Shown: one piece after another, positions 8,055 through 16,466 of the stretch
Layout: every line of letters begins with the position of its first letter
Numbering within the stretch: position 1 is the stretch's first letter
Assembly: GCA_963668435.2 (NCBI GenBank)
Contig: CAXXSC010000010.1
Span: forward strand, 186,001-250,000
Length of the DNA stretch: 64,000 bases
Direction: 5' to 3'
DNA from: G963668435 sp963668435
Lineage (GTDB): Bacteria > Latescibacterota > Latescibacteria > Latescibacterales > Latescibacteraceae
Position numbers and translations under genes: made by a program
Notes under the pieces: generated by a model
The model's database searches: none
Told to the model about the DNA's origin: nothing
What the model saw: only the letters and a program-made list of their open reading frames with translations

Positions 8055-9473
8055 TTAGATATCGTAATACATGGCGAATTCCCAAGGGTGAGGGCGCTGA
8101 CGAAGTGCCGCGACCTCATTATCCATTTTGTAGTCGATCCATGTCTTAACCACATCTTCGGTGAAGACATCACCCTTGAGCAGGAACTCATGATCATTCT
8201 TGAGCTCGTCGAGTGCCTCATCGAGGGATGCAGGCATGGTCGGGACCTTTGCCAGCTCCTCGGGCGGAAGATCGTAAATATCCTTATCCAGCGGATCGCC
8301 GGGATCGATTCTGTTCTGAACACCGTCCAGACCTGCCATGAGAAGAGCGGAGAAGGCGAGGTAGGGGTTACAACTCGGATCAGGATACCGAACCTCGATA
8401 CGTTTGGCTTTCGGGCTCATGGAGTACATGGGAAGCCTGAGAGCTGCAGAACGGTTACGCTGTGAGTAAGCGAGATTCACAGGCGCTTCGAAACCGGGAA
8501 CGAGTCTGCGGTAGGAGTTTGTCGTCGGGTTGGTGAAACCGGCGAGTGCGCGCGAATGTTTGATAATACCGCCCATGAAGTACATAGCCATCTCTGAAAG
8601 GCCACCGTATCCGGAACCGGCAAAGAGGTTTGAACCGTCTTTCCACAGGGAGATGTGTGTGTGCATACCGGTGCCGTTATCAGCTGCAAGCGGCTTGGGC
8701 ATGAATGTGATGCTCTTGTTATTACGGGCGGCAACATTTCTGAGAATATATTTGTAAAGGTTAGCAGAGTCACCCATCTTAACAAGTGTATCGAACTTGA
8801 GGTCGATCTCACCCTGGCCGCCGGTGGCGACTTCGTGATGCTGAGCTTCAACGACAAGTCCGCACTGAGTCAGAACCTGGACCATTTCCTCGCGGAGATC
8901 CTGCTGGGAATCAGTGGGGGGGACGGGGAAGTAACCTTCTTTGTGACGAGGTTTGTAGCCAAGGTTCGGTTCCTCGACACGACCAGTGTTCCAACGGCCC
9001 TCGATGCTGTCGACATGATAGTAGCCTTCATGTGCATTCTGGTCGAAACGTACATCATCGAAAATGAAGAATTCGAGTTCGGGTCCGACAAAGACTGTGT
9101 CGGCAAGGCCCGTGGACTTGGCGTACATCTCAGCCTTTTTGGCAACATTACGCGGGCAGCGTGTATAGCGCTCACGAGTAATAGGGTCGACAATGTCACC
9201 AATGAAACTGAGTGTTTTATATTTCGTAAAAGGATCGATGAAAGCGGTCGTAGGATCGGGAATCACAAGCATGTCAGATTCATTGATCGTACGCCATCCA
9301 CGAATAGAAGAACCGTCGAAACCGAAACCGTCTTCAAAAACGTCGAGGTCAACCTGATGAGCGGGCACTGAAAAATGCTGCCAGAGACCCGGAAAATCCA
9401 TGAACTTGATGTCCACGGAGAGGATATCTTCTTTTTTCATCAATTCCATGATGTCTTTCGGTGTGTAACTCAT
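8055..9473 (-). CDS. glnA: Glutamine synthetase type I
   Basis: A 472-residue cytoplasmic enzyme that joins ammonia to glutamate using ATP; members form dodecamers. Family motifs include 'DGSSIRGW' in the N-terminal beta-grasp domain, the metal-binding 'GPELEFFIFD', the ATP-site 'GTGMHTHISLWKDG', and 'NRSAALRLP' followed by 'RIEVRYPDPSCNPYLAFSAL' in the catalytic domain. 'DIYDLPPEE' carries the tyrosine that GlnE adenylylates in GSI-beta enzymes, so post-translational control is likely; GlnE is not in this window. Length matches E. coli GlnA (469). The start ATG follows an AAAGGGG site. The gene is monocistronic, with a sigma-54 promoter upstream and a strong terminator downstream. Confidence 0.97.
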   Translation of the reverse strand: MSYTPKDIMELMKKEDILSVDIKFMDFPGLWQHFSVPAHQVDLDVFEDGFGFDGSSIRGWRTINESDMLVIPDPTTAFIDPFTKYKTLSFIGDIVDPITRERYTRCPRNVAKKAEMYAKSTGLADTVFVGPELEFFIFDDVRFDQNAHEGYYHVDSIEGRWNTGRVEEPNLGYKPRHKEGYFPVPPTDSQQDLREEMVQVLTQCGLVVEAQHHEVATGGQGEIDLKFDTLVKMGDSANLYKYILRNVAARNNKSITFMPKPLAADNGTGMHTHISLWKDGSNLFAGSGYGGLSEMAMYFMGGIIKHSRALAGFTNPTTNSYRRLVPGFEAPVNLAYSQRNRSAALRLPMYSMSPKAKRIEVRYPDPSCNPYLAFSALLMAGLDGVQNRIDPGDPLDKDIYDLPPEELAKVPTMPASLDEALDELKNDHEFLLKGDVFTEDVVKTWIDYKMDNEVAALRQRPHPWEFAMYYDI

Positions 9474-9534
9474 GTTGAATTTCCCCTTTCATAGAGAATG
9501 TTTGAGTGAGTGCTGTAAGCACACTTTTTTGTAT

Positions 9535-9549
9535 GCAATCAATGTGCCA
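9535..9549 (-). promoter_or_regulatory. Sigma-54 (-24/-12) promoter of glnA
   Basis: On the minus strand the sequence reads TGGCAC-N5-TTGC, an exact match to the core of the RpoN consensus with the correct GG-to-GC spacing. It lies about 62 bases before the glnA ATG, leaving a leader of roughly 50 bases. Sigma-54 control of glnA by an NtrC-type activator is well known in proteobacteria. Confidence 0.8.
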
Positions 9550-9613
9550 ACTCTTGGAATAATGCTATTCCATTGTTAATTTTGCATATACAAAAACCCG
9601 CCCCCCAAGAGGG

Positions 9614-9632
9614 TTGCGCAACAATTGCCCAA
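9614..9632. promoter_or_regulatory. Possible activator site: tandem TTGCnCAA boxes
   Basis: TTGCGCAA (9614-9621) and TTGCCCAA (9625-9632) are spaced by exactly 11 bp, one helical turn. They lie about 70-90 bp upstream of the sigma-54 promoter, the usual position for an enhancer-binding activator. The boxes do not match the enteric NtrC consensus. Confidence 0.35.
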
Positions 9633-9691
9633 CACATCCTCGGGCTGTTCACAAACTGAGCATTTGGGCTAAAAAATGAGAATAAAACTTT

Positions 9692-9720
9692 TTGACATAA
9701 CCTGCATTCAATAGTATATT
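9692..9720 (+). promoter_or_regulatory. Sigma-70 promoter for the TPR protein gene
   Basis: A consensus -35 box TTGACA (9692-9697), a 17-bp spacer and a -10 box TATATT (9715-9720). It lies 60 bases upstream of the ATG at 9781. Confidence 0.8.
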
Positions 9721-9780
9721 AAGAAACTGAGTTATGATTAAATAAACTTTGAATATACCTACAATGGAGACGAAACTCGC

Positions 9781-10440
9781 ATGCTGAGAAAACACAAACG
9801 TCTGACAAAAAAAGAACTGAAGAAAGACCCGTTTCTTATTTTCACCGCCCAGGCAATCGATTATCTTCGTGAAGAATGGGTAAAAATAGCCGGAACGGCT
9901 GCGGCAGTAGTTGCTATCATAGCTGTGGCATTCCTCGTAGTTAACGGGCGAACAAAAAGCAAAATCAATGCATTTGACACCGCGTTAACCGCGCTTTCAA
10001 ACAACGCCCCGGAGGCACTGGAACTCTTGGATCACGCTGCAAACAAATACAGTGGAAGCGATAAGGCAGGGGAAGCGCTGATAACTCTCGGCAACCGTTA
10101 TCTCATGGAAAAAGATTTCGATTCCGCTGAAAAATATTTTTCACAGTATATCAAGAAATATACGAGTAATCCCATTCTTTCTCTTAATGCCAGCACCGGT
10201 CTCGCATCCGTATATGAAGAAAAAGGCGATTTCAAAAAAGCGGCCGAAACCTACGAGTCTTACATCAAAAAGAATTCAGCAGATGTTTTTGCGCCCATGA
10301 TGCATATCAATGCCGGTAAAGCCTATTATCATGCAGGCGACAAAGACAATGCACGACGTCATTTTACAGCTGTTGCCGACAATGAAACTGATAACCAGCA
10401 GAAGCAGGAAGCCGAATTTTTCCTGGAAATGTTAAACTGA
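9781..10440 (+). CDS. Membrane-anchored TPR protein (YfgM/Tol-associated style)
   Basis: A 219-residue protein with a basic cytoplasmic N-terminus, one membrane helix at about residues 38-56 ('IAGTAAAVVAIIAVAFLVV') and a periplasmic part made of tetratricopeptide repeats. Typical repeat signatures are 'ALITLGNRYLMEKDFDSAEKYF', visible in pieces such as 'DFDSAEKYFSQYIKKY', 'EEKGDFKKAAETYESYIKK' and 'HINAGKAYYHAGDKDNARRHF'. The architecture resembles YfgM, which works with the Sec translocon and periplasmic chaperones, but the match is only in layout. A good promoter precedes it and the next gene follows 81 bases downstream in the same direction. Confidence 0.75.
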   Translation: MLRKHKRLTKKELKKDPFLIFTAQAIDYLREEWVKIAGTAAAVVAIIAVAFLVVNGRTKSKINAFDTALTALSNNAPEALELLDHAANKYSGSDKAGEALITLGNRYLMEKDFDSAEKYFSQYIKKYTSNPILSLNASTGLASVYEEKGDFKKAAETYESYIKKNSADVFAPMMHINAGKAYYHAGDKDNARRHFTAVADNETDNQQKQEAEFFLEMLN

Positions 10441-10521
10441 TAAAAGACTCATTATTCATTAGAACAAGCCAGAACGATCTGATTTCGTAAAGACTACTAA
10501 TAATCTTAAGGAGGAAAATTA

Positions 10522-11025
10522 ATGGCAGATGAGAACAAGCCCCAGTTGAGCGACGAGGAACTGATTGAGAAGAAAGCGAAAATGTTCAGAACTATTTCGC
10601 GAATACTTATCGTTGTTGCTGTGATTGTTATCGGTGTATTCGCTTATTTTGCAATGGGCACTAAAGAGAATATCGATCAGCAGACAGAAATTTACTCTCA
10701 GGAAATGAGAAGCAAGCTGAAACAGATTATAAATCTCGAGAAACGCTATCATCGCGAGAACGGCGAATATGTGTCATTCAAGTATCTCTCACTGTGTAAA
10801 GAGCTTGGCAATTATAATCCCGCAGTTGACGGCGATTTCAAATATAAGTTCGATGCAGAAACTGGTATCGCCACAGGCATGGAAAAAAATGACGTTAACA
10901 TGGACAATGATCTCAGTGACGGTTTGACACTTTCTGTTAACTGGGAAGCTGGTGAGACAGATGGTTCGAGCTTCTTCTGGACCGATAGCGAACTCGCCGA
11001 TTTCGAGAAAAGAAAAGCTGAATAA
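10522..11025 (+). CDS. Membrane protein with pilin-like periplasmic domain
   Basis: A 167-residue protein with an acidic-then-basic cytoplasmic N-terminus, one transmembrane helix (about residues 27-46, 'ISRILIVVAVIVIGVFAYFA') and an acidic C-terminal domain. Residues 60-110 ('LKQIINLEKRYHRENGEY...YKFDAETG') look like the helix and variable loop of type IV pilin-like globular domains, yet there is no prepilin peptidase site before the helix. No function can be given. It has a very strong ribosome site (AAGGAGG) and a terminator follows the stop by about 20 bases. It probably shares a transcript with the TPR gene upstream. Confidence 0.65.
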   Translation: MADENKPQLSDEELIEKKAKMFRTISRILIVVAVIVIGVFAYFAMGTKENIDQQTEIYSQEMRSKLKQIINLEKRYHRENGEYVSFKYLSLCKELGNYNPAVDGDFKYKFDAETGIATGMEKNDVNMDNDLSDGLTLSVNWEAGETDGSSFFWTDSELADFEKRKAE

Positions 11026-11044
11026 TCAGCAAGGTTTATAATAA

Positions 11045-11083
11045 AAAATACCGCCTTTCATACAAGAAGGGCGGTATTTTTTT
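11045..11083 (+). terminator. Intrinsic terminator
   Basis: An 11-bp stem (AAAATACCGCC/GGCGGTATTTT) with a 14-base loop, followed by further T residues. It closes the TPR/pilin-like transcript. Confidence 0.88.
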
Positions 11084-11166
11084 ATTGTCGGAACAGAAAT
11101 ATCTGTTAGATTAAATGAATAAACAATAACTTCATGAGAGTGTCCTGATTCGAAATAAAGGTCTCA

Positions 11167-11319
11167 ATGAAAGAATTAATCAAATATCTCGTCATAGCAA
11201 TTATTGCCGGAGGTGCAGTCCCAATAATTCTTATGCATCTAACACGAATGATGAGAAATCAATCAGCAAAGAGAAATGCCGTAAAAAAACATAAGACGAA
11301 TGAAAACAAGACAAATTAA
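11167..11319 (+). CDS. Small membrane peptide, 50 residues
   Basis: ATG at 11167, stop TAA at 11317-11319, with an AAAGG ribosome site five bases upstream. The peptide has a short polar start, one hydrophobic helix ('YLVIAIIAGGAVPIILMHL') and a strongly basic tail rich in Lys, Arg and Asn. No family is recognised. Support is only the ribosome site, the coherent membrane topology and its place in an otherwise empty 400-bp stretch between a terminator and the 3' end of asnS. Confidence 0.5.
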   Translation: MKELIKYLVIAIIAGGAVPIILMHLTRMMRNQSAKRNAVKKHKTNENKTN

Positions 11320-11360
11320 GGCGATTCTTAAATAAATGGCAGATCAACACAGTTCACATA

Positions 11361-11402
11361 ATGTATCTTATGTAAACCTACGTATTGTATCACATAATAC
11401 AT
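11361..11402. terminator. AT-rich hairpin between the small peptide gene and asnS
   Basis: ATGTATCTTATG (11361-11372) pairs with CATAATACAT (11393-11402) with one bulge. It lies between convergent genes and might end either transcript, but it lacks GC content. Confidence 0.3.
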
Positions 11403-11439
11403 CTCTATTCTTTCATCTCGTTTCATTTTTTTCTCTGCG

Positions 11440-12735
11440 TTATGGCTCCATTCTTTCCATCATTCTTGGAAATGGTATTGTTTCCCTGACATGATGCAGC
11501 CCGCATATCCAGGCGACAGATCGTTCTATTCCGAGACCAAATCCAGCATGTTCCACTGAACCATACTTCCTTACATCCAGATACCACTCAAGCGGACCTT
11601 CATCAAGCCCCTGTTTAGCAATTTTGCTCTTAAGCACGTCATAATCATCCTCACGCTGTCCACCACCGATAACCTCACCATATCCTTCAGGCGCCAGCAT
11701 ATCACAATTAAGCACATGCTTTGTAGACTCAGGATCTGTTTTCATATAAAATGGCTTGCAGACAGCTGGATATCGATGAATAAAAACTGGCTTTTCAAAT
11801 TCGTTTGAAATAACTGTTTCTTCATCAGCACCGAAATCTTCACCCCACTGTATTTCTTTACCGACTTTTTGAAGTAAATCAATGGCGTCATCATATGTGA
11901 TCTTTGGGAACGGTGTTTTTATATTTGACAGCTTTGAAATGTCTCTTTCAATTAATGCAAGATCATCTTCATTGTTATCAAGAACCGATTTCACGATAAA
12001 TGCGACAAGATCTTCAGCGACTGTCATGTTCTTTTCAAGGTCGCAAAATGCCATTTCCGGCTCTACCATCCAGAATTCTGTTAAGTGACGTCTTGTCTTG
12101 GATTTCTCCGCCCTGAACGCCGGACCAAAAGAATAGACCTTTCCATGGGCCATAGCACCAGCCTCAAGGTATAGTTGTCCGCTTTGCGTCAAATAAGCCG
12201 TATTATCGAAATATGGTGTCTCAAAAAGTGTCGTTGTCCCTTCACATGACGCTGGTGTGAAAATTGGTGTATCAAATCGTATAAAGCCTTCTGAGTCAAA
12301 GAATTTGTGTATGCTCTTCTCTATTGTAGAACGTATCCTCATAATGGCTATTTGTCGCGAAGACCTTAACCACAGATGTCGTTTATCAAGAAGGAACGCT
12401 ACACCGTGTTCTTTCGGTGAAATGGGATATTCTTCCTGAGGTTTACAGATAACGTCAACTGACGTGATTCCCACCTCAAATCCAATTTTTGCTCTATCAT
12501 CGCGTCTCACGACGCCCTCAATTATTACAGAAGTTTCGAGCGATAGATTTTTTGCTGTTTCAAATGTTTCAGCTTCCAATTCTCCCTTGAAAGCGACACA
12601 CTGCACATAACCACTGCCGTCCCTCAGTTCGACAAAAACAAGTTTCCCGCTCGAACGATGATGGACAACCCATCCCTTCAAGCGAATGTTCGCGCCATCA
12701 TTTTCCGGAATCTGACGTATTAATATTTCTTTCAT
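11440..12735 (-). CDS. asnS: Asparaginyl-tRNA synthetase
   Basis: A 431-residue class IIb synthetase that charges tRNA-Asn with asparagine in the cytoplasm. The N-terminal OB-fold anticodon-binding domain covers about residues 15-100 ('IRLKGWVVHHRSSGKLVFVE'). The catalytic core holds motif 2 ('FGPAFRAEKSKTRRHLTEF') and motif 3 ('GFGLGIERSVAWI'). The asparagine-specific 'VFIHRYPAVCKPFYMK' and the ending 'ETIPFPRMMERMEP' separate it from AspRS. Its presence means Asn-tRNA does not depend on the indirect GatCAB route. A GGGGAA site lies before the ATG. It lies 82 bases downstream of the M16 protease gene on the same strand with no clear terminator between, so it may be read through from the pnp operon. 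Confidence 0.95.
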   Translation of the reverse strand: MKEILIRQIPENDGANIRLKGWVVHHRSSGKLVFVELRDGSGYVQCVAFKGELEAETFETAKNLSLETSVIIEGVVRRDDRAKIGFEVGITSVDVICKPQEEYPISPKEHGVAFLLDKRHLWLRSSRQIAIMRIRSTIEKSIHKFFDSEGFIRFDTPIFTPASCEGTTTLFETPYFDNTAYLTQSGQLYLEAGAMAHGKVYSFGPAFRAEKSKTRRHLTEFWMVEPEMAFCDLEKNMTVAEDLVAFIVKSVLDNNEDDLALIERDISKLSNIKTPFPKITYDDAIDLLQKVGKEIQWGEDFGADEETVISNEFEKPVFIHRYPAVCKPFYMKTDPESTKHVLNCDMLAPEGYGEVIGGGQREDDYDVLKSKIAKQGLDEGPLEWYLDVRKYGSVEHAGFGLGIERSVAWICGLHHVRETIPFPRMMERMEP

Positions 12736-12817
12736 TGTCTATTCCCCACCATGTTGTCTGACATCTCTTGTTTCTCATGAGCCAAATAATTTATAATATA
12801 TTTTAATTTCCTTATTA

Positions 12818-14059
12818 TTAAGGTGATACCATAGCTATCATAATATCGTTCTCAGCAAGTGTTACCCTTGCTGTTTCCTGTATATTATCCTGCGTACATG
12901 TGTTAATTTGTTTTACAGTGTCATCAATATCAATAATTTTGTCAAGAAATATCATCTGTTTAGCATTTCGGTTCATCCTGCTGACTGGTGAATCCAGGCC
13001 AAGATAAAATCCTCCTGTTAATTGCGACTTCGCGTCGTCAAGAATACTAACATCTACTTCCTCATCACGCAAGCGCTTAAATTCTCGTAAAATCATCGAT
13101 ATTGTTTTCTCGCTATTAACAGCGTCTGTCGCTGCATATGTCGCTATAATACCCTGATGCCGATGAAGTTCCGTGAATGAGTAAACAGAATACGCGAGAC
13201 CGGCCTTTTCTCTTACCCCTTGGAACAGCCTGCTTGACATCCCTTCACCAAGTATGGCATTCATAAGCCACAACGACACTCGTCGCGCATCGGTAAATCC
13301 AAAAATCCTGCTGCCGCAGCAGATATGTGCCTGGCTGATCGGTTTGATAATTTTGAGGGAGTTGGAAATATTCTCGCGAATATTATCATTGACACCAGTA
13401 TTCGCATTCCCGTTCATCTGAAATGATTTTTGTACGGAATCACAAACATGAACATGGTCAAGATTACCAGCAATTGAAATAACGATGTTATTCGGCGTAT
13501 AGACATTTCCAATGTACTTAATAATGTCATTACGATTCAGCGCATTAATGCTGTCTTCAGTACCGAGAACCGGTTTGCTTTCAGGCAGCGGATTGAGCAC
13601 CTTATCAGCAAAAGTATCCTGAATCAACTCCTCCGGTATATCCTCCGCGGAATGGATCTCCTCGATGACAACGGTTTTCTCTCGCTCAATCTCGTCTTCA
13701 GGAAAAACTGAATGAAGGAGCATATCTGAAAGTACATCGATGGCAAGATCTAAATGTTCATCCAGCAGAATGGCATAATAGGATGTCAGATTGCGTGAAG
13801 TGAACGCGTTTAGACTCCCTCCCACCCGTTCGATGCTGTTTGCTATATCAAACGCAGTGCGACGTTCAGTGCCCTTAAAAAGCATGTGCTCGATGAAATG
13901 CGCCATGCCCATCCGTTCGACCGAATCAGTGGCAGATCCTGCTTTTACCCAGACGCTAACAGAAACGGAGCGGACATGAGGCATCCGCTCCGTTATTATT
14001 GTCAAGCCGTCGGCAGTAACAGTTGTTCGTATATCCTGTTTCACGCCACCACCAATCAC
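12818..14059 (-). CDS. M16 family zinc peptidase (YmxG/PqqL-like)
   Basis: A 413-residue insulinase-type metallopeptidase. The inverted zinc motif HxxEH is at residues 54-58 ('HFIEH') with the third ligand about 76 residues later in 'VIEEIHSAED' (near Glu134). The C-terminal non-catalytic M16_C domain begins around residue 180 ('NNIVISIAGNLDHV'). Members cleave small peptides in the cytoplasm or periplasm; no signal peptide is evident here. The GTG start overlaps the pnp stop (GTGA), showing translational coupling; an in-frame GTG 15 bases downstream is an alternative start. Location directly after pnp is a widely conserved gene order. Confidence 0.92.
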   Translation of the reverse strand: MIGGGVKQDIRTTVTADGLTIITERMPHVRSVSVSVWVKAGSATDSVERMGMAHFIEHMLFKGTERRTAFDIANSIERVGGSLNAFTSRNLTSYYAILLDEHLDLAIDVLSDMLLHSVFPEDEIEREKTVVIEEIHSAEDIPEELIQDTFADKVLNPLPESKPVLGTEDSINALNRNDIIKYIGNVYTPNNIVISIAGNLDHVHVCDSVQKSFQMNGNANTGVNDNIRENISNSLKIIKPISQAHICCGSRIFGFTDARRVSLWLMNAILGEGMSSRLFQGVREKAGLAYSVYSFTELHRHQGIIATYAATDAVNSEKTISMILREFKRLRDEEVDVSILDDAKSQLTGGFYLGLDSPVSRMNRNAKQMIFLDKIIDIDDTVKQINTCTQDNIQETARVTLAENDIMIAMVSP

Positions 14060-16137
14060 TTGTCCTGAAGGACAGCTTTACGGCTGAGTTTGATCTTGCC
14101 CTGCTGATCGATATTGATGACCTTAACCGTTAGTTCATCACCGACATTGGCCACATCCTCGATCTTACCGATACGCTTCGTATCCATTTCGGAAATATGC
14201 ACCATACCGTCCTTGCCGGGAAGGATCTCGACAAAGGCACCGAAATTGGTGATTCTGCGTACTACGCCGGTATAGATTTTACCGATCTCGGCGTCCTCGA
14301 TGATACCCTCGATGCGCTGACGTGCGATTTCTCCGCCGTCACTTTCTTCAGAACTGATAAGAACGGTACCGTCATCGTCGATATTGATGACAGTGCCAGT
14401 CTCTTCCTGAAGAGCCTTGATCGTTTTTCCGCCAGCACCAATGACCATACCGATCTTTTCGACCGGGATCTTGATGCTGATAATACGCGGAGCATATTTT
14501 GACAGTGATGTTCTCGGCTCAGAAATGGTTTCATTCATGATGGAAAGAATGTGCTCACGGCCTTCACGTGCCTTTGTCAGGGCCTCTGTCATGATCTCGG
14601 TGGTAATACCGTCGATCTTGATATCCATCTGGAATGCGGTTATACCATCTTTTGTACCGGTGACCTTGAAATCCATGTCGCCGAGATGATCCTCGTCTCC
14701 GAGAATATCTTTCAGAACGACATAATCGTCACCTTCCTTGATAAGGCCCATGGCGATACCTGCAACAGCAGTCTTGACAGGCACACCAGCGTCCATAAGG
14801 CTCAGCGAACCCGAGCAGACCGTTGCCATCGAAGAAGAGCCGTTCGATTCAAGGATATCGGAAACGATACGGATTGTGTACGGGAAAACGTCCTCAGCAG
14901 GAATAACCGGCGCTATTGCAAGTTCAGCGAGGTTTCCATGGCCGATCTCACGGCGGGAAGTTCCCCTGATCATACGGACTTCACCAACACTGAATGGCAG
15001 GAAGTTATAATCAAGCATGTAGCTCTTAAAGCTGGTACCCTCGAGATCGTCGATCATTCGCTCATCAAGCTTGGTACCAAGCGAAAGAACACCGAGAGAC
15101 TGCGTCTGGCCGCGCGTGAACAGTGCGGATCCATGCGTACGGGGAAGCATACCGACTTCGCAGGTTATATCGCGGATATCATCAGGAGTACGACCATCGA
15201 TACGTTTCTTTTCAGCAAGAATCATATCGCGAACAATCTTCTTCTGAGCAGCGGAAAACGAAAGCTTGAATTCTTTTTCACGCCCTTCGTATTTCTCAAC
15301 AAACTTTTCAAATGACTGCTCATACAGATTGGACAACACAGAGTTACGATCAGTCTTGTCAACCTCAGTATAGGCTTTCTTGATCTCTTCGCCGCTCGTC
15401 TCAAGGATTTCTTCGATCATGGAATCATCAGCGGTAACAGCCGTATATTCCATTTTTTCTTTAGCAAGACCTTCGGCGAGTTCGCGCTGCATATCACAAA
15501 TCTCTTTGATATACATCTTCGCAAAATCGAGCGCTCCGATAAGGAGGTCTTCTTCAACTTCGAAACAGCTGCCTTCGACCATAAGAATATCATCATCGCT
15601 GCCTGCGATCACGATATCGATATCAGACTCAGCGCGCTGTGTGAATGTCGGATTGACGATATACTCACCATCGATATAACCAACTCTCACTGCAGCGACA
15701 ACTTTCTGGACCGGCACGCTGGAAAGCGCACATGCCGCAGAAGAGCCGATAACACCAAGCACATCCTGGTCGTTTTCACGATCAGAAGAAATAACTGTCA
15801 CGATAATCTGCACCTCGTTAGTGAAGCCCTTCGGGAAAAGCGGCCTCAAAGGTCTATCGATCTGACGTGCACTGAGAATTTCCTTTGCGCTCGGACGGCC
15901 TTCTCTTTTAAAGAAATTGCCGGGGATTTTGCCGATAGCGTATGATTTTTCCCGGTATTCGACCGTCAAAGGCAAAAAATCCTTATCAGGATCGGCGTCT
16001 TTTCTCGCACAAACAGTTGCCAGCACAGTTGATTCACCGTATGTCACAGTGACTGCGCCATCAGACTGCTTGGCGAGTTTACCGGTTTCAATCGTCAGCG
16101 TCTCGGCACCGATTGTCTTTGTTACTTTTTTTATCAT
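14056..16137 (-). CDS. pnp: Polyribonucleotide nucleotidyltransferase (PNPase)
   Basis: A 693-residue phosphorolytic 3'-5' exoribonuclease, a trimeric ring in the mRNA degradosome. Domain order is: first RNase PH core (residues 1-220), helical linker, second RNase PH core ('RTHGSALFTRGQTQSL', 'GDEDHLGDMDFKVTGTKDG'), a KH domain ('GMVIGAGGKTIKALQEETG') and a C-terminal S1 domain ('IGKIYTGVVRRITNFGAFVE'). Full length and intact motifs indicate an active enzyme. It follows rpsO by 27 bases, the classical rpsO-pnp order, in which PNPase commonly autoregulates its own message. Confidence 0.97.
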   Translation of the reverse strand: MIKKVTKTIGAETLTIETGKLAKQSDGAVTVTYGESTVLATVCARKDADPDKDFLPLTVEYREKSYAIGKIPGNFFKREGRPSAKEILSARQIDRPLRPLFPKGFTNEVQIIVTVISSDRENDQDVLGVIGSSAACALSSVPVQKVVAAVRVGYIDGEYIVNPTFTQRAESDIDIVIAGSDDDILMVEGSCFEVEEDLLIGALDFAKMYIKEICDMQRELAEGLAKEKMEYTAVTADDSMIEEILETSGEEIKKAYTEVDKTDRNSVLSNLYEQSFEKFVEKYEGREKEFKLSFSAAQKKIVRDMILAEKKRIDGRTPDDIRDITCEVGMLPRTHGSALFTRGQTQSLGVLSLGTKLDERMIDDLEGTSFKSYMLDYNFLPFSVGEVRMIRGTSRREIGHGNLAELAIAPVIPAEDVFPYTIRIVSDILESNGSSSMATVCSGSLSLMDAGVPVKTAVAGIAMGLIKEGDDYVVLKDILGDEDHLGDMDFKVTGTKDGITAFQMDIKIDGITTEIMTEALTKAREGREHILSIMNETISEPRTSLSKYAPRIISIKIPVEKIGMVIGAGGKTIKALQEETGTVINIDDDGTVLISSEESDGGEIARQRIEGIIEDAEIGKIYTGVVRRITNFGAFVEILPGKDGMVHISEMDTKRIGKIEDVANVGDELTVKVINIDQQGKIKLSRKAVLQDK

Positions 16138-16164
16138 TAGATTAATTAGCTCCGATATACGGTT

Positions 16165-16434
16165 TTATTTACGTATGCCAAGCTCTCCGATGAGAGTACG
16201 ATACGTTTCAATCTTGTTGCTTTCGAGGTACCTGAGAAGGCGTTTCCTCTTACCGACCAGCTTCATAAGACCAAGGCGAGTGTGATGATCTTTCGGATTG
16301 ACTTTCAGGTGCTCGGTCAGCTCGCGGATACGATGTGTCATAATCGCAATCTGAACCTGTGTATTACCGGTGTCACTTTCACCGGCACCGAATTTGGCAG
16401 CATACTCTTTTTTCTGATCTTTCGTGATAGCCAT
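16165..16434 (-). CDS. rpsO: 30S ribosomal protein S15
   Basis: An 89-residue S15 protein that binds the central domain of 16S rRNA. Family features are 'GESDTGNTQVQIAIMTHRI', 'HLKVNPKDHHTRLGL' and 'VGKRKRLLRYL'. Length is exactly that of E. coli S15. The ATG follows an AGGAG site; the gene sits between ribF (32-base gap) and pnp. Confidence 0.97.
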   Translation of the reverse strand: MAITKDQKKEYAAKFGAGESDTGNTQVQIAIMTHRIRELTEHLKVNPKDHHTRLGLMKLVGKRKRLLRYLESNKIETYRTLIGELGIRK

Positions 16435-16466
16435 TGGATCTTTTCTCCTTTGTGAGATATAGTATG

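Noticed and set aside
8655..9371. 238-codon plus-strand frame opposite glnA
   Set aside because: glnA is certain on the minus strand, and this frame is a codon-bias shadow.
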